From assembly GCA_046154695.1 (NCBI GenBank), contig JBJXFI010000446.1, positions 1 to 6,710 on the forward strand: 6,710 nt of DNA. Direction: 5' to 3'. Made by a program: the position numbers and the translations under genes. Position 1 is the first letter of the stretch. The number at the start of each line of letters is the position of its first letter. Of the stretch, positions 1-5,486 are shown piece after piece. Source of the stretch: DALYLB01 sp046154695 (GTDB lineage Bacteria > Acidobacteriota > Blastocatellia > RBC074). The notes beneath the pieces are model-generated. The model was not told where the DNA came from. It saw nothing but the letters and a program-made list of their open reading frames with translations, and made no database searches.

Positions 1-139
1 TCCTGTCAATTCCGGCGGTTACGCTTCGCTTCACCGCCGGCTACCGTCTGGTGTTCCTTCGGAACACAACAATGCGCCGATTGTCCATCAATATTGCGAA
101 ATTGTGTCCCACTTTTAATCACACCCCAGGGAGAGAAAC
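1..139. other. non-coding leader upstream of flgG
   Basis: No convincing gene is visible in the first 139 bases. The three + strand frames give no recognisable end of FlgF or another flagellar protein. The stretch is less GC-rich towards its right end (about 80-120) than the genes that follow. It holds two hairpins (12-40 and 51-67, listed separately) and the flgG ribosome binding site. I looked for sigma-28, sigma-54 and sigma-70 promoters and found none good enough to call. It is therefore unclear whether flgG starts a transcript here or is read from upstream genes outside the window. Confidence 0.6.
12..67. repeat. two adjacent hairpins, possible interspersed repeat
   Basis: Two perfect inverted repeats stand close together. 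CCGGCGGT (12-19) pairs with ACCGCCGG (33-40) across a 13-base loop. GTGTTCC (51-57) pairs with GGAACAC (61-67) across a TTC loop. Neither is followed by a T-run, so they do not look like intrinsic terminators on the + strand. The stretch may be a dispersed intergenic repeat or an mRNA-stabilising structure after an upstream gene. Only the pairing is seen directly; the role is inferred. Confidence 0.45.
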
Positions 140-928
140 ATGAGTATCGCACTTTACACGGCCGCCACCGGGATGCGTGTCCAGCAGCAGAACGTGGACA
201 ACATCGCGCACAACATCGCGAACGCGGCCACGGTCGGGTTCAAGCGCTCGCGGCTGGAGTTCCAGGACATCCTGTACCAGAACACGCGGACGCCGGGCGC
301 GGCGTCGAACGCCTCGACGACGCAGCCCGTTGGGCTGCAGATCGGGCTGGGCGCGCGGGCCATCGCCAGCCAGCGGGTGTTCATTCAGGGCGAGTTTCAA
401 CAGACGGAGAACCCGCTCGATATGGTCATCGAGGGGCAGGGCTTCTTCCAGGTGCGATTGACCAGCGGCGAGCTGGCCTACACGCGCGCCGGCTCGTTCC
501 ATCTCAGCTCGCAGGGCCAGCTCGTCACGGCCACGGGCGAATCGCTCGAACCGGCCATCACCGTTCCGGTCGAGGCCACGGCCATCAACATCGGCACCGA
601 CGGCACCGTCAGCGTCACCGTGCCCGGGCAGGCGAACGCGCAGAACGTCGGGCAGATTCAACTCGCCAACTTCGCCAATCCCGCGGGCCTGGAATCGGTC
701 GGCCGCAATCTTTACAAGGAGACGGCGGCCTCGGGGCAGCCAACGGCCGGCACGCCCGACTCGCAGGGGCTGGGCCGCATCAACCAGGGCTTCGTCGAAG
801 GGTCGAACGTCAACGTGGTTGAGGAGTTGGTCAACATGATCGCCGCGCAGCGAGTCTACGAGACCAACTCGAAGGTGATCTCCACATCGGATCGGATGCT
901 GGGCATGATCAATCAGGTGGTGTCATGA
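140..928 (+). CDS. flgG: flagellar distal rod protein FlgG
   Basis: FlgG polymerises into the distal rod, the drive shaft that passes through the P- and L-rings and joins the hook. The 262-residue product has the usual family length. Residues 1-40 are the flagellar rod/hook N-terminal motif, with NIAHNIANAATVGFKRSR at 21-38. Residues 46-66 (YQNTRTPGAASNASTTQPVGL) match the FlgG-specific segment that distinguishes the straight distal rod from the hook protein FlgE and from FlgF. The C-terminal helix (about 222-262, with NVVEELVNMIAAQRVYETNSK) is the matching coiled-coil-forming end. There is no signal peptide, as expected for type III export. The start is supported by AGGGAG at 128-133, six bases before ATG. 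The stop overlaps flgA as ATGA, so the two are probably translationally coupled. Confidence 0.97.
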   Translation: MSIALYTAATGMRVQQQNVDNIAHNIANAATVGFKRSRLEFQDILYQNTRTPGAASNASTTQPVGLQIGLGARAIASQRVFIQGEFQQTENPLDMVIEGQGFFQVRLTSGELAYTRAGSFHLSSQGQLVTATGESLEPAITVPVEATAINIGTDGTVSVTVPGQANAQNVGQIQLANFANPAGLESVGRNLYKETAASGQPTAGTPDSQGLGRINQGFVEGSNVNVVEELVNMIAAQRVYETNSKVISTSDRMLGMINQVVS

Positions 929-1995
929 CCTTTCTCGGTGGCCGGAGGAGGAGGCGCGAAGGGCAATCCGCCGAAGGTCGAGACCGAAGCGGCAGGCTCC
1001 GCCGGCCCTCGGCCGTCCTTCCGGCGCTCTTTTGTTTCACGCTTCTGGCATCCGTCTTTTGCGTGCCGCCGGCCGAACTGTCGGCCGGGGCGGCCGACGA
1101 GCCGGCGGTGTTCGTGGCGGCCGAGATCGTCGCGCAGTCGGACCGGCTCACGCTCGGCGACATCGCGGAGGTGCGGGCGTCCGATCCCGCCGCGGCCGAA
1201 CGGCTGCGAGGCGTCGCGCTCGGTTACGCGCCGAATGTAGGCGTGGTGCGCGAGCTTGCCCGCGCCCGGATCGCGCTCGCCATCACCGCCGCCGGGTTTC
1301 CGCCGGGTTCGGTGCGGATCGAGGCTCCGCCGGTGGTATCGATCCGCCGCGCGGCGCAGATCATCCCGCCGGAACAGGTGAGGGAAGCGGTCGAGCGCGC
1401 GACGCTGGCGGATCTGCGCGCGGGCGGCGCAACGGCGCGTCTGGTGCGCCTCGACCTGCCGCCATCGATCGAGGCGCCGGCCGGCAGGGCCGAGGTTCGC
1501 GCCCTGGCCGGCGGCGTGCGCGATATCTTTGCGCCGTTTATGGTCGCGATTGAGATATGGCAGGAGGGGCGCGTGGCGCGGCGGTTTGGAGTCACGGCCC
1601 AGGTCGAGGCCTTCGCATCCGTCGTCGTGGCGGCCCGCGATCTGACGGCGCGCACTCCCCTGCGCGGAGAAGACGCAACGATGGAGGCGCGCCGGCTTGA
1701 GCGCTCCGCTTCGCTATATCTCGCCGAAATGGCTCGTCTGCGCGGCTCATCCCTCAACCGCCCGGTGAGGCGCGGAGAAGCGATCACGATCGATCTGCTG
1801 ACATCGGAGATCGTCGTCAAACCGGGCGACGCGGTGCGCATCATCGGCGAGTCCAACCGGCTGCAGGTCGTCGCCACCGGCGAAGCGCGGGCCGCGGGAC
1901 GCATCGGGGACCGCATTCAGGTAAAGAACAACCAGTCGGGGCTCTCGCTCCAGGCCGTCGTGGTGGATGAGGGATTGGTGCGGGTCAGGTTTTGA
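925..1995 (+). CDS. flgA: flagellar P-ring assembly chaperone FlgA
   Basis: FlgA is a periplasmic chaperone needed to assemble FlgI into the P-ring. The product has 356 residues, longer than the roughly 220 of the enteric protein. Residues 1-30 form an unusually long basic stretch with ten arginines. A hydrophobic core follows (about 30-47), with a plausible signal peptidase site near AGA/ADE at 55-57. Residues 60-160 match the N-terminal FlgA region (LTLGDIAEVR at 75-84, a basic-residue element SIRRA at 139-143). Residues 232-356 are the SAF/ChapFlgA part, with VVAARDLTARTPLRGED at 234-250, RRGEAI at 282-287 and the closing IQVKNNQSGLSLQAVV. AGGTGG at 915-920 lies four bases before the ATG, which overlaps the flgG stop. 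No later ATG, GTG or TTG precedes the signal core in frame, which supports this start. Confidence 0.92.
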   Translation: MTFLGGRRRRREGQSAEGRDRSGRLRRPSAVLPALFCFTLLASVFCVPPAELSAGAADEPAVFVAAEIVAQSDRLTLGDIAEVRASDPAAAERLRGVALGYAPNVGVVRELARARIALAITAAGFPPGSVRIEAPPVVSIRRAAQIIPPEQVREAVERATLADLRAGGATARLVRLDLPPSIEAPAGRAEVRALAGGVRDIFAPFMVAIEIWQEGRVARRFGVTAQVEAFASVVVAARDLTARTPLRGEDATMEARRLERSASLYLAEMARLRGSSLNRPVRRGEAITIDLLTSEIVVKPGDAVRIIGESNRLQVVATGEARAAGRIGDRIQVKNNQSGLSLQAVVVDEGLVRVRF

Positions 1996-2043
1996 GGAGC
2001 CGTTCATGTCGCTTGGCGGCGCTCAGAAACTATGAAAAGCATT

Positions 2044-2070
2044 GTGGCACAAGCTGTCCAGCTTGTGCCG
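2044..2070 (+). repeat. palindromic repeat, copy 1
   Basis: A 27-base element whose core is a perfect hairpin: GGCACAAGCTG at 2046-2056 and CAGCTTGTGCC at 2059-2069, separated by TC. The whole element is the exact reverse complement of copy 2 at 2163-2189. It could therefore fold on itself or pair with copy 2 over 27 bases. The layout resembles REP/BIME-type interspersed elements, where palindromes occur in opposite orientations in intergenic DNA. That class assignment is an inference. Confidence 0.85.
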
Positions 2071-2162
2071 AGTGTGAGGGCGCGCGTGATGAGTGCGGCG
2101 CCCACGCGCCGGAAGTGATCTGGATCGAGGCCCGGTCTTTTTTCGTGAGGGCCTGGTGGATG

Positions 2163-2189
2163 CGGCACAAGCTGGACAGCTTGTGCCAC
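2163..2189 (-). repeat. palindromic repeat, copy 2 (inverted)
   Basis: Exact reverse complement of copy 1, with GGCACAAGCTG at 2164-2174 and CAGCTTGTGCC at 2177-2187 around GA. The two copies bound a 92-base spacer that has two smaller stems of its own. I saw no clear target-site duplication outside the pair, and no transposase gene in the window. Confidence 0.85.
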
Positions 2190-2194
2190 TTTTT
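2164..2194 (+). terminator. terminator-like hairpin before flgH (possible attenuator)
   Basis: The 11-bp stem of palindrome copy 2 is followed after two bases by five T residues (2190-2194), the form of a rho-independent terminator. It lies between flgA and flgH and ends three bases before the GAGGAGG ribosome binding site of flgH. If active, it would reduce flgH-flgI-flgJ transcription relative to flgG-flgA. The T-run is short and the loop tight, so activity is uncertain and it may only be a by-product of the repeat. Confidence 0.4.
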
Positions 2195-2196
2195 CC

Positions 2197-2203
2197 GAGG
2201 AGG
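2197..2203 (+). promoter_or_regulatory. strong ribosome binding site of flgH
   Basis: GAGGAGG lies four bases before the ATG at 2208. It decides the flgH start against the in-frame upstream candidates at 1992 and 2160, which lack a comparable site and would place repeat-derived residues before the signal peptide. Confidence 0.8.
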
Positions 2204-2207
2204 TCGG

Positions 2208-2990
2208 ATGTCGCTTCACAGTCGTTGCGTATTGTTGTTGAGTTTCGCTTTGCTGGCCGCGGCCGCGGCGCCGCATATCGTTCGGGCCGGCGATTCGGAC
2301 AAGGGGAAGGAGCCTCGGAAGGAAGAAGGCGCGGGAAGCGCGCGTACCCAGAAAAAGAAGAAACGCGATGCCGCCGGGGAAGAGTCCGGGCAACCGGTTG
2401 CCGTCGCGCCGCCGCCCGCGCAGGCGCCGCCGCGCCCGGCCAACGGATCTCTTTTCAGCGACGATGCGTTGGGCGGAAACCTGTTCAGTGATTTCAAGGC
2501 GACCCGCGCGGGGGACCTGGTCTTCGTCGATGTGGTCGAAGAGAGCGCGGCCAGCGTCTCTTCCAGCGCCAAGCGTAATCGGGATTCAGGGTCGCTGGGC
2601 GGCGCGGTCGGCGCGATCGGCGCGGTTCCCATGCCCGGCGCGGTCATCACCGCGGGCGTGATCGGCGGGCTGGGTTCGAGAAAATTCGAAGGCAAGGGCG
2701 AGACGGGCCGCCGCAGCATCCTCAGCGCCCGCGTCACGGCTCGCGTGATCGAGGTGCTGCCGAACGGCGACATGCGCGTCGAGGCGCAGAAGCGGGTGAA
2801 GATCAACAAGGAAGACGAGATGTTGACGCTCTCGGGAGTCGTGCGCCGCCGCGACCTTGCATCCGACAACTCCGTTCCCACGACGATGGTCGGAGATCTG
2901 CAGGTCACGCTCAATGGCAAGGGAGTTGCGTCTGCGGATAACGCGCCGGGATGGCTTTTCCGGCTTTTCGAAAAGATCTCCCCTTTTTAA
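2208..2990 (+). CDS. flgH: flagellar L-ring protein FlgH
   Basis: FlgH forms the L-ring, the outer-membrane bushing around the rod. The product from this start has 260 residues. Residues 1-27 are a signal peptide (hydrophobic core about 8-21) with a likely signal peptidase I site after VRA at 25-27. There is no lipobox cysteine: the only early Cys is residue 7, ahead of the hydrophobic core. Residues 28-78 are a charged then proline-rich linker (KKKK at 49-52, PPP at 68-70). The FlgH body follows: GSLF at 80-83, LFSDFKATRAGDLVFVDVVEE at 92-112, a glycine-rich segment, FEGKGETGR at 160-168, VTARVIEVLPNGDMRVEAQK at 176-195, LSGVVRRRDL at 208-217 and the C-terminal PGWLFRLFEKISPF. Enteric FlgH is a lipoprotein, so the missing Cys is the main oddity. 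flgI follows after 22 bases. Confidence 0.94.
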   Translation: MSLHSRCVLLLSFALLAAAAAPHIVRAGDSDKGKEPRKEEGAGSARTQKKKKRDAAGEESGQPVAVAPPPAQAPPRPANGSLFSDDALGGNLFSDFKATRAGDLVFVDVVEESAASVSSSAKRNRDSGSLGGAVGAIGAVPMPGAVITAGVIGGLGSRKFEGKGETGRRSILSARVTARVIEVLPNGDMRVEAQKRVKINKEDEMLTLSGVVRRRDLASDNSVPTTMVGDLQVTLNGKGVASADNAPGWLFRLFEKISPF

Positions 2991-3012
2991 CGCCCGGCAG
3001 GGATCGAAAGCT

Positions 3013-4206
3013 ATGCGACTGAAGTCCGTAAACGGAACAAAGAGAATGAGAAAGACGGGGAAAGAGGCGCTCGTGCGATTCTCTCTCGCGGCCTGCTGCC
3101 TGCTTGCCGCTGTCGGAGGGCTGGCGCAAACGCAGGATGAGAAGGAGCGAAGCGCCAAGCCGTTGACGGTGCGCGTCAAGGATATAGCAGAGATTGAGGG
3201 CGTGCGAGGCAACCAGTTGATCGGCTACGGCCTGGTCGTCGGGTTGAACCGCACGGGCGACCGCACGCAGCAGAACCTGTACGCAAGTCAGACGCTGCAA
3301 AACCTGCTCGAACGGATGGGGATTACCACATCGATCACCGCGATGAGGCCCGAGAACATGGCCACGGTGCTGGCGACGGCGGTGCTTCCGCCCTTTGCGC
3401 GGCAGGGATCGAGGATCGATGTGACGGTCTCTTCGATCGGCGACGCCCGCTCGCTGCAGGGCGGAACGCTGATCCTCACTCCGCTCAAGGGCGTGGACAG
3501 GCAGGTGTACGCGATCGCGCAGGGATCGGTCTCGGTCGGCGGCATCGCCGCGGGCGGAGGGGGCAACTCCGTGGATATCAACCACCCGACCGCCGGCCGC
3601 CTTCCCAACGGCGCAACCGTCGAGCGAGCGGTCGCCACCAGCCTGGCCGAGGGGCAGGCGCTCACGCTCGTCCTGCGGCAGGACGATTTCACCACCGCGT
3701 CGCGCCTGGGCCGCAGGATCAACGAGCGGTTCGGGGCGGGGACGGCGCGGGCTCTCGATGCGCGCAACGTCGACATCCGCATCCCCGCCGAGTTCTTCGA
3801 CGACCGCGTAGGGTTCATCGCCGAGCTCGAAACGCTTCGCTTGCAGTCGGACGCCATCGCCAAAATCATCATCAATGAGCGCACGGGAACGATTGTAATG
3901 GGGCGCGATGTGCGTATCTCCTCCGTGGCGATCTCACAGGGCGGCGTGACCGTGCGCATCGGCACCGAGTTCGAGGTCTCGCAGCCCCCGCCGTTCTCGC
4001 GCACCGGCGAGACGGTCGTCGTGCCGAACACCCGCGTGGAGGTTCAGGAGAGGAAACCAAGTTCAGTCGTGCTGCCCGACGGCGCGACGGTCGATGAAGT
4101 GGTGCGCGGGCTGCGCTCTGTCGGCGTCTCGGCCCGCGACATCATCAGCATTCTGCAGGCGATCAAGTCGGCCGGCGCGCTCGCCGCCGATCTGGAGATG
4201 CAATGA
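3013..4206 (+). CDS. flgI: flagellar P-ring protein FlgI
   Basis: FlgI forms the periplasmic P-ring around the rod, at the peptidoglycan layer. From this start the product has 397 residues. Residues 1-39 are a basic n-region, a hydrophobic core (about 22-38) and a likely cleavage site after GLA (36-38). The mature protein matches FlgI throughout: VRVKDIAEIEGVRGNQLIGYG at 53-73, VVGLNRTGD at 75-83, MATVLATAVLPPFARQGSRID at 116-136, GGTLILTPLKGVD at 150-162, the Gly-rich turn at 177-184, HPTAGRLPNGATVER at 191-205, and VSQPPPFSRTGETVVVPNT at 322-340. AGGGA at 2999-3003 precedes the ATG by nine bases. An alternative ATG at 3046 would still keep the signal core, so the start is less certain than the gene. 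The stop overlaps flgJ as ATGA. Confidence 0.96.
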   Translation: MRLKSVNGTKRMRKTGKEALVRFSLAACCLLAAVGGLAQTQDEKERSAKPLTVRVKDIAEIEGVRGNQLIGYGLVVGLNRTGDRTQQNLYASQTLQNLLERMGITTSITAMRPENMATVLATAVLPPFARQGSRIDVTVSSIGDARSLQGGTLILTPLKGVDRQVYAIAQGSVSVGGIAAGGGGNSVDINHPTAGRLPNGATVERAVATSLAEGQALTLVLRQDDFTTASRLGRRINERFGAGTARALDARNVDIRIPAEFFDDRVGFIAELETLRLQSDAIAKIIINERTGTIVMGRDVRISSVAISQGGVTVRIGTEFEVSQPPPFSRTGETVVVPNTRVEVQERKPSSVVLPDGATVDEVVRGLRSVGVSARDIISILQAIKSAGALAADLEMQ

Positions 4207-5084
4207 CAATCGCTATTGAAACGGAGATCCGTCAGCCGCCGGCCGAGGGCGCGTCCAGGCGCCGCGAAGAAGCGGCGGCACGGCGCGCGGCGAATGAGTT
4301 CGAGGCGATGTTGCTGTCGCACCTCACAGCCGCGATCAACGCCTCGGACGGCGAAAACGAGGAGGAGGGCCTCTTCGGCGACAGCGCCACGGGTTTTTAC
4401 CGCCAGATGTTCAGCGAGCAGATGGCCCGAACGATGGCGGACCGCGGCGGCGTGGGACTCTCTGAAGCGGTCCTGCGCCAGCTCGGCGTTCCGCCTCCGG
4501 CTCACGAGTCAATCGGCTCGCGGCGGCTGGCCGGGATCGCCAATCTGGTGAGTGGCGCGGGCGGCGCGCCGTTGCCGGAACGGGCCGGAGCAGGAGCCCC
4601 CGCGACGGCAAAGCCGGATCCGAACCGGGCGTCGGCGAGCATTCGCGGCGCGGGGTCCGCGTCGCATACAGAGACCGTCGAGATTCAAATTCCGATTGAA
4701 GGCCGTATCAGCTCCCGCTTCGGTGAGCGCCGCGACCCGATCAACGGGCGTCCCAGGCTTCACGGAGGGATCGATATCGCCGTGGAGCACGGAACGCCCA
4801 TCCCCGCCGCGGCCGCCGGGACCGTGGTCTTCGCGGGGCGGCGGGGCGGGTACGGCAACCTGGTGGAGATCGAGCACGCGGACGGCCGTGTCACCCGCTA
4901 TGCCCACGCCGACAGGATCTTCGTCTCTCCCGGCGATTCCGTTCAGGCGGGGCAGTCGATCGCCACCGTCGGCTCGACCGGACATTCGACCGGGCCGCAC
5001 CTTCATTTTGAAGTGGCCGAGGACGGCGCCCGAGTGGATCCGCTGCGGGTTATGGCTAAAGATTCCGCGCTCCCTCGCCGATAA
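4203..5084 (+). CDS. flgJ: FlgJ-type rod-cap protein fused to an M23 (LytM-like) peptidase domain
   Basis: The 293-residue product has two domains. Residues about 22-96 match the FlgJ N-terminal rod-binding/rod-cap domain (ANEFEAMLLSHL at 30-41, GFYRQMFSEQMARTMADRGGVGLSEA at 64-89). A flexible Ala/Pro/Gly-rich linker spans about 97-158. Residues about 165-283 are an M23 zinc metallopeptidase domain: SRFGERRDPINGRPRLHGGIDI, with H187 and D191 as the HxxxD zinc ligands, YAHAD with H235, and GPHLHFEV with H266 and H268, H268 being the third ligand. All expected catalytic positions are present, so it is probably active on peptide cross-links in peptidoglycan. Enteric FlgJ instead carries a glucosaminidase domain. 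No signal peptide is seen, consistent with type III export. GGAG at 4194-4197 precedes the ATG, which overlaps the flgI stop. Confidence 0.93.
   Translation: MTIAIETEIRQPPAEGASRRREEAAARRAANEFEAMLLSHLTAAINASDGENEEEGLFGDSATGFYRQMFSEQMARTMADRGGVGLSEAVLRQLGVPPPAHESIGSRRLAGIANLVSGAGGAPLPERAGAGAPATAKPDPNRASASIRGAGSASHTETVEIQIPIEGRISSRFGERRDPINGRPRLHGGIDIAVEHGTPIPAAAAGTVVFAGRRGGYGNLVEIEHADGRVTRYAHADRIFVSPGDSVQAGQSIATVGSTGHSTGPHLHFEVAEDGARVDPLRVMAKDSALPRR
5057..5084 (+). promoter_or_regulatory. sigma-28 (FliA-type) promoter for flgM-flgN-flgK
   Basis: TAAAGATT at 5057-5064 matches the sigma-28 -35 consensus TAAAGTTT at seven of eight positions. GCCGATAA at 5077-5084 matches the -10 consensus exactly. 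The gap between the octamers is 12 bases, against 11 in the enteric consensus. The promoter lies wholly within the final codons of flgJ, and the -10 box ends on its TAA stop. Transcription should start a few bases past 5088, giving a leader of about 50 bases before the flgM ATG at 5141. Known flgM genes in enterics are also transcribed by sigma-28, so the position makes biological sense. Confidence 0.8.
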
Positions 5085-5140
5085 GGCGTATGCGGATTTT
5101 CCGGCGGATAATTGGAACCAGGAAGTGAGGAGCATCTGAG

Positions 5141-5467
5141 ATGTCTCAAATTAGACTCAACGGGGGAAGCGAAATCGAGCCGCGGCTGACGCCCGGGCGG
5201 CTGGAGGCGGAGCGCGCGGCGGACGGGGACGCCCCGTCGCGCGGGGCGATTCCGGTTCCCCCGAGAATCGCCGACTCCATCAGCCTTTCCGAACGCGCGG
5301 CGGCGATCGGCGAGCTGGCGGCCCGCGTCCGGCAACTGCCGGACATACGGCACGATCGGATAGAACAATTTCGCGCCCTCGTTCAGACCGGCGTCTATCA
5401 TCCGCCCGCGGCGGATATCGCGGACGCCATGATCCGGGACGACAAAACGACCGCCAAAACGATATGA
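5141..5467 (+). CDS. flgM: anti-sigma-28 factor FlgM
   Basis: FlgM binds sigma-28 (FliA) and blocks late flagellar transcription until it is exported through the finished hook-basal body. The product has 108 residues, close to the roughly 100 usual for the family. Residues 1-40 are polar, Pro/Gly-rich and probably disordered. The sigma-binding part is residues about 44-99: ADSISLSERAAAIGELAARV at 44-63, QLPDIRHDRIEQFRALVQTGVY at 65-86 and IADAMIRD at 93-100, matching the family pattern of pDiR..kv..ir..i..G.Y....iA..mi. GAGGAG at 5127-5132 precedes the ATG by eight bases. The sigma-28-like promoter just upstream would make this a negative feedback loop. flgN follows after 19 bases. Confidence 0.92.
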   Translation: MSQIRLNGGSEIEPRLTPGRLEAERAADGDAPSRGAIPVPPRIADSISLSERAAAIGELAARVRQLPDIRHDRIEQFRALVQTGVYHPPAADIADAMIRDDKTTAKTI

Positions 5468-5486
5468 GTCTCAATGATACGCCGCC

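Larger units (their letters stand above)
1996..2207. other. flgA-flgH intergenic region with paired palindromes
   Basis: This 212-base gap interrupts an otherwise tightly packed cluster. It contains two inverted 27-base palindromic repeats, two smaller internal stems (GCGCGTG 2082-2088 with CACGCGC 2103-2109; AGGCCC 2128-2133 with GGGCCT 2149-2154), a T-run after the second palindrome, and the flgH ribosome binding site. A nine-codon ORF with a good ribosome binding site (2006-2035) overlaps by ATGA a 28-codon ORF (2032-2118). I see no protein family in either and do not call them genes. No consensus promoter is evident. Confidence 0.6.

Noticed and set aside
76..81. GCCGAT ahead of flgG as a sigma-28 -10 box
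   Set aside because: The octamer ends TG rather than AA, and no TAAA lies at the right distance upstream.
94..822. Long + strand open frame overlapping flgG, and long open frames on the minus strand opposite flgG, flgA, flgH, flgI and flgK
   Set aside because: They are composition-driven shadows in GC-rich DNA: Arg/Ala/Gly-rich, no family features, and they lie over clear flagellar genes in the correct frame.
2045..2066. TGGCAC at 2045-2050 as a sigma-54 -24 box
   Set aside because: No TTGC-type -12 box follows at the required spacing; the bases belong to the palindrome.
2032..2118. 28-codon ORF as a small gene
   Set aside because: No ribosome binding site of its own, no recognisable family, and it runs through a repeat. 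It is mentioned only as a possible leader in the findings.
1992..2207. Upstream in-frame extension of flgH starting at 1992 or 2160
   Set aside because: It would read through the palindromic repeats and put about 16-72 extra residues before a normal signal peptide. The ATG at 2208 has a strong GAGGAGG site.
3085..3100. LAAC in the FlgI signal peptide (residues 25-28) as a lipobox
   Set aside because: It sits at the beginning of the hydrophobic core, with most of the core after it, so lipoprotein cleavage there is unlikely. FlgI is not a lipoprotein in known systems.
5104..5111. GCGGATAA as a second sigma-28 -10 box before flgM
   Set aside because: One mismatch and no TAAA-type -35 box at the proper spacing; the site at 5057-5084 is far better.
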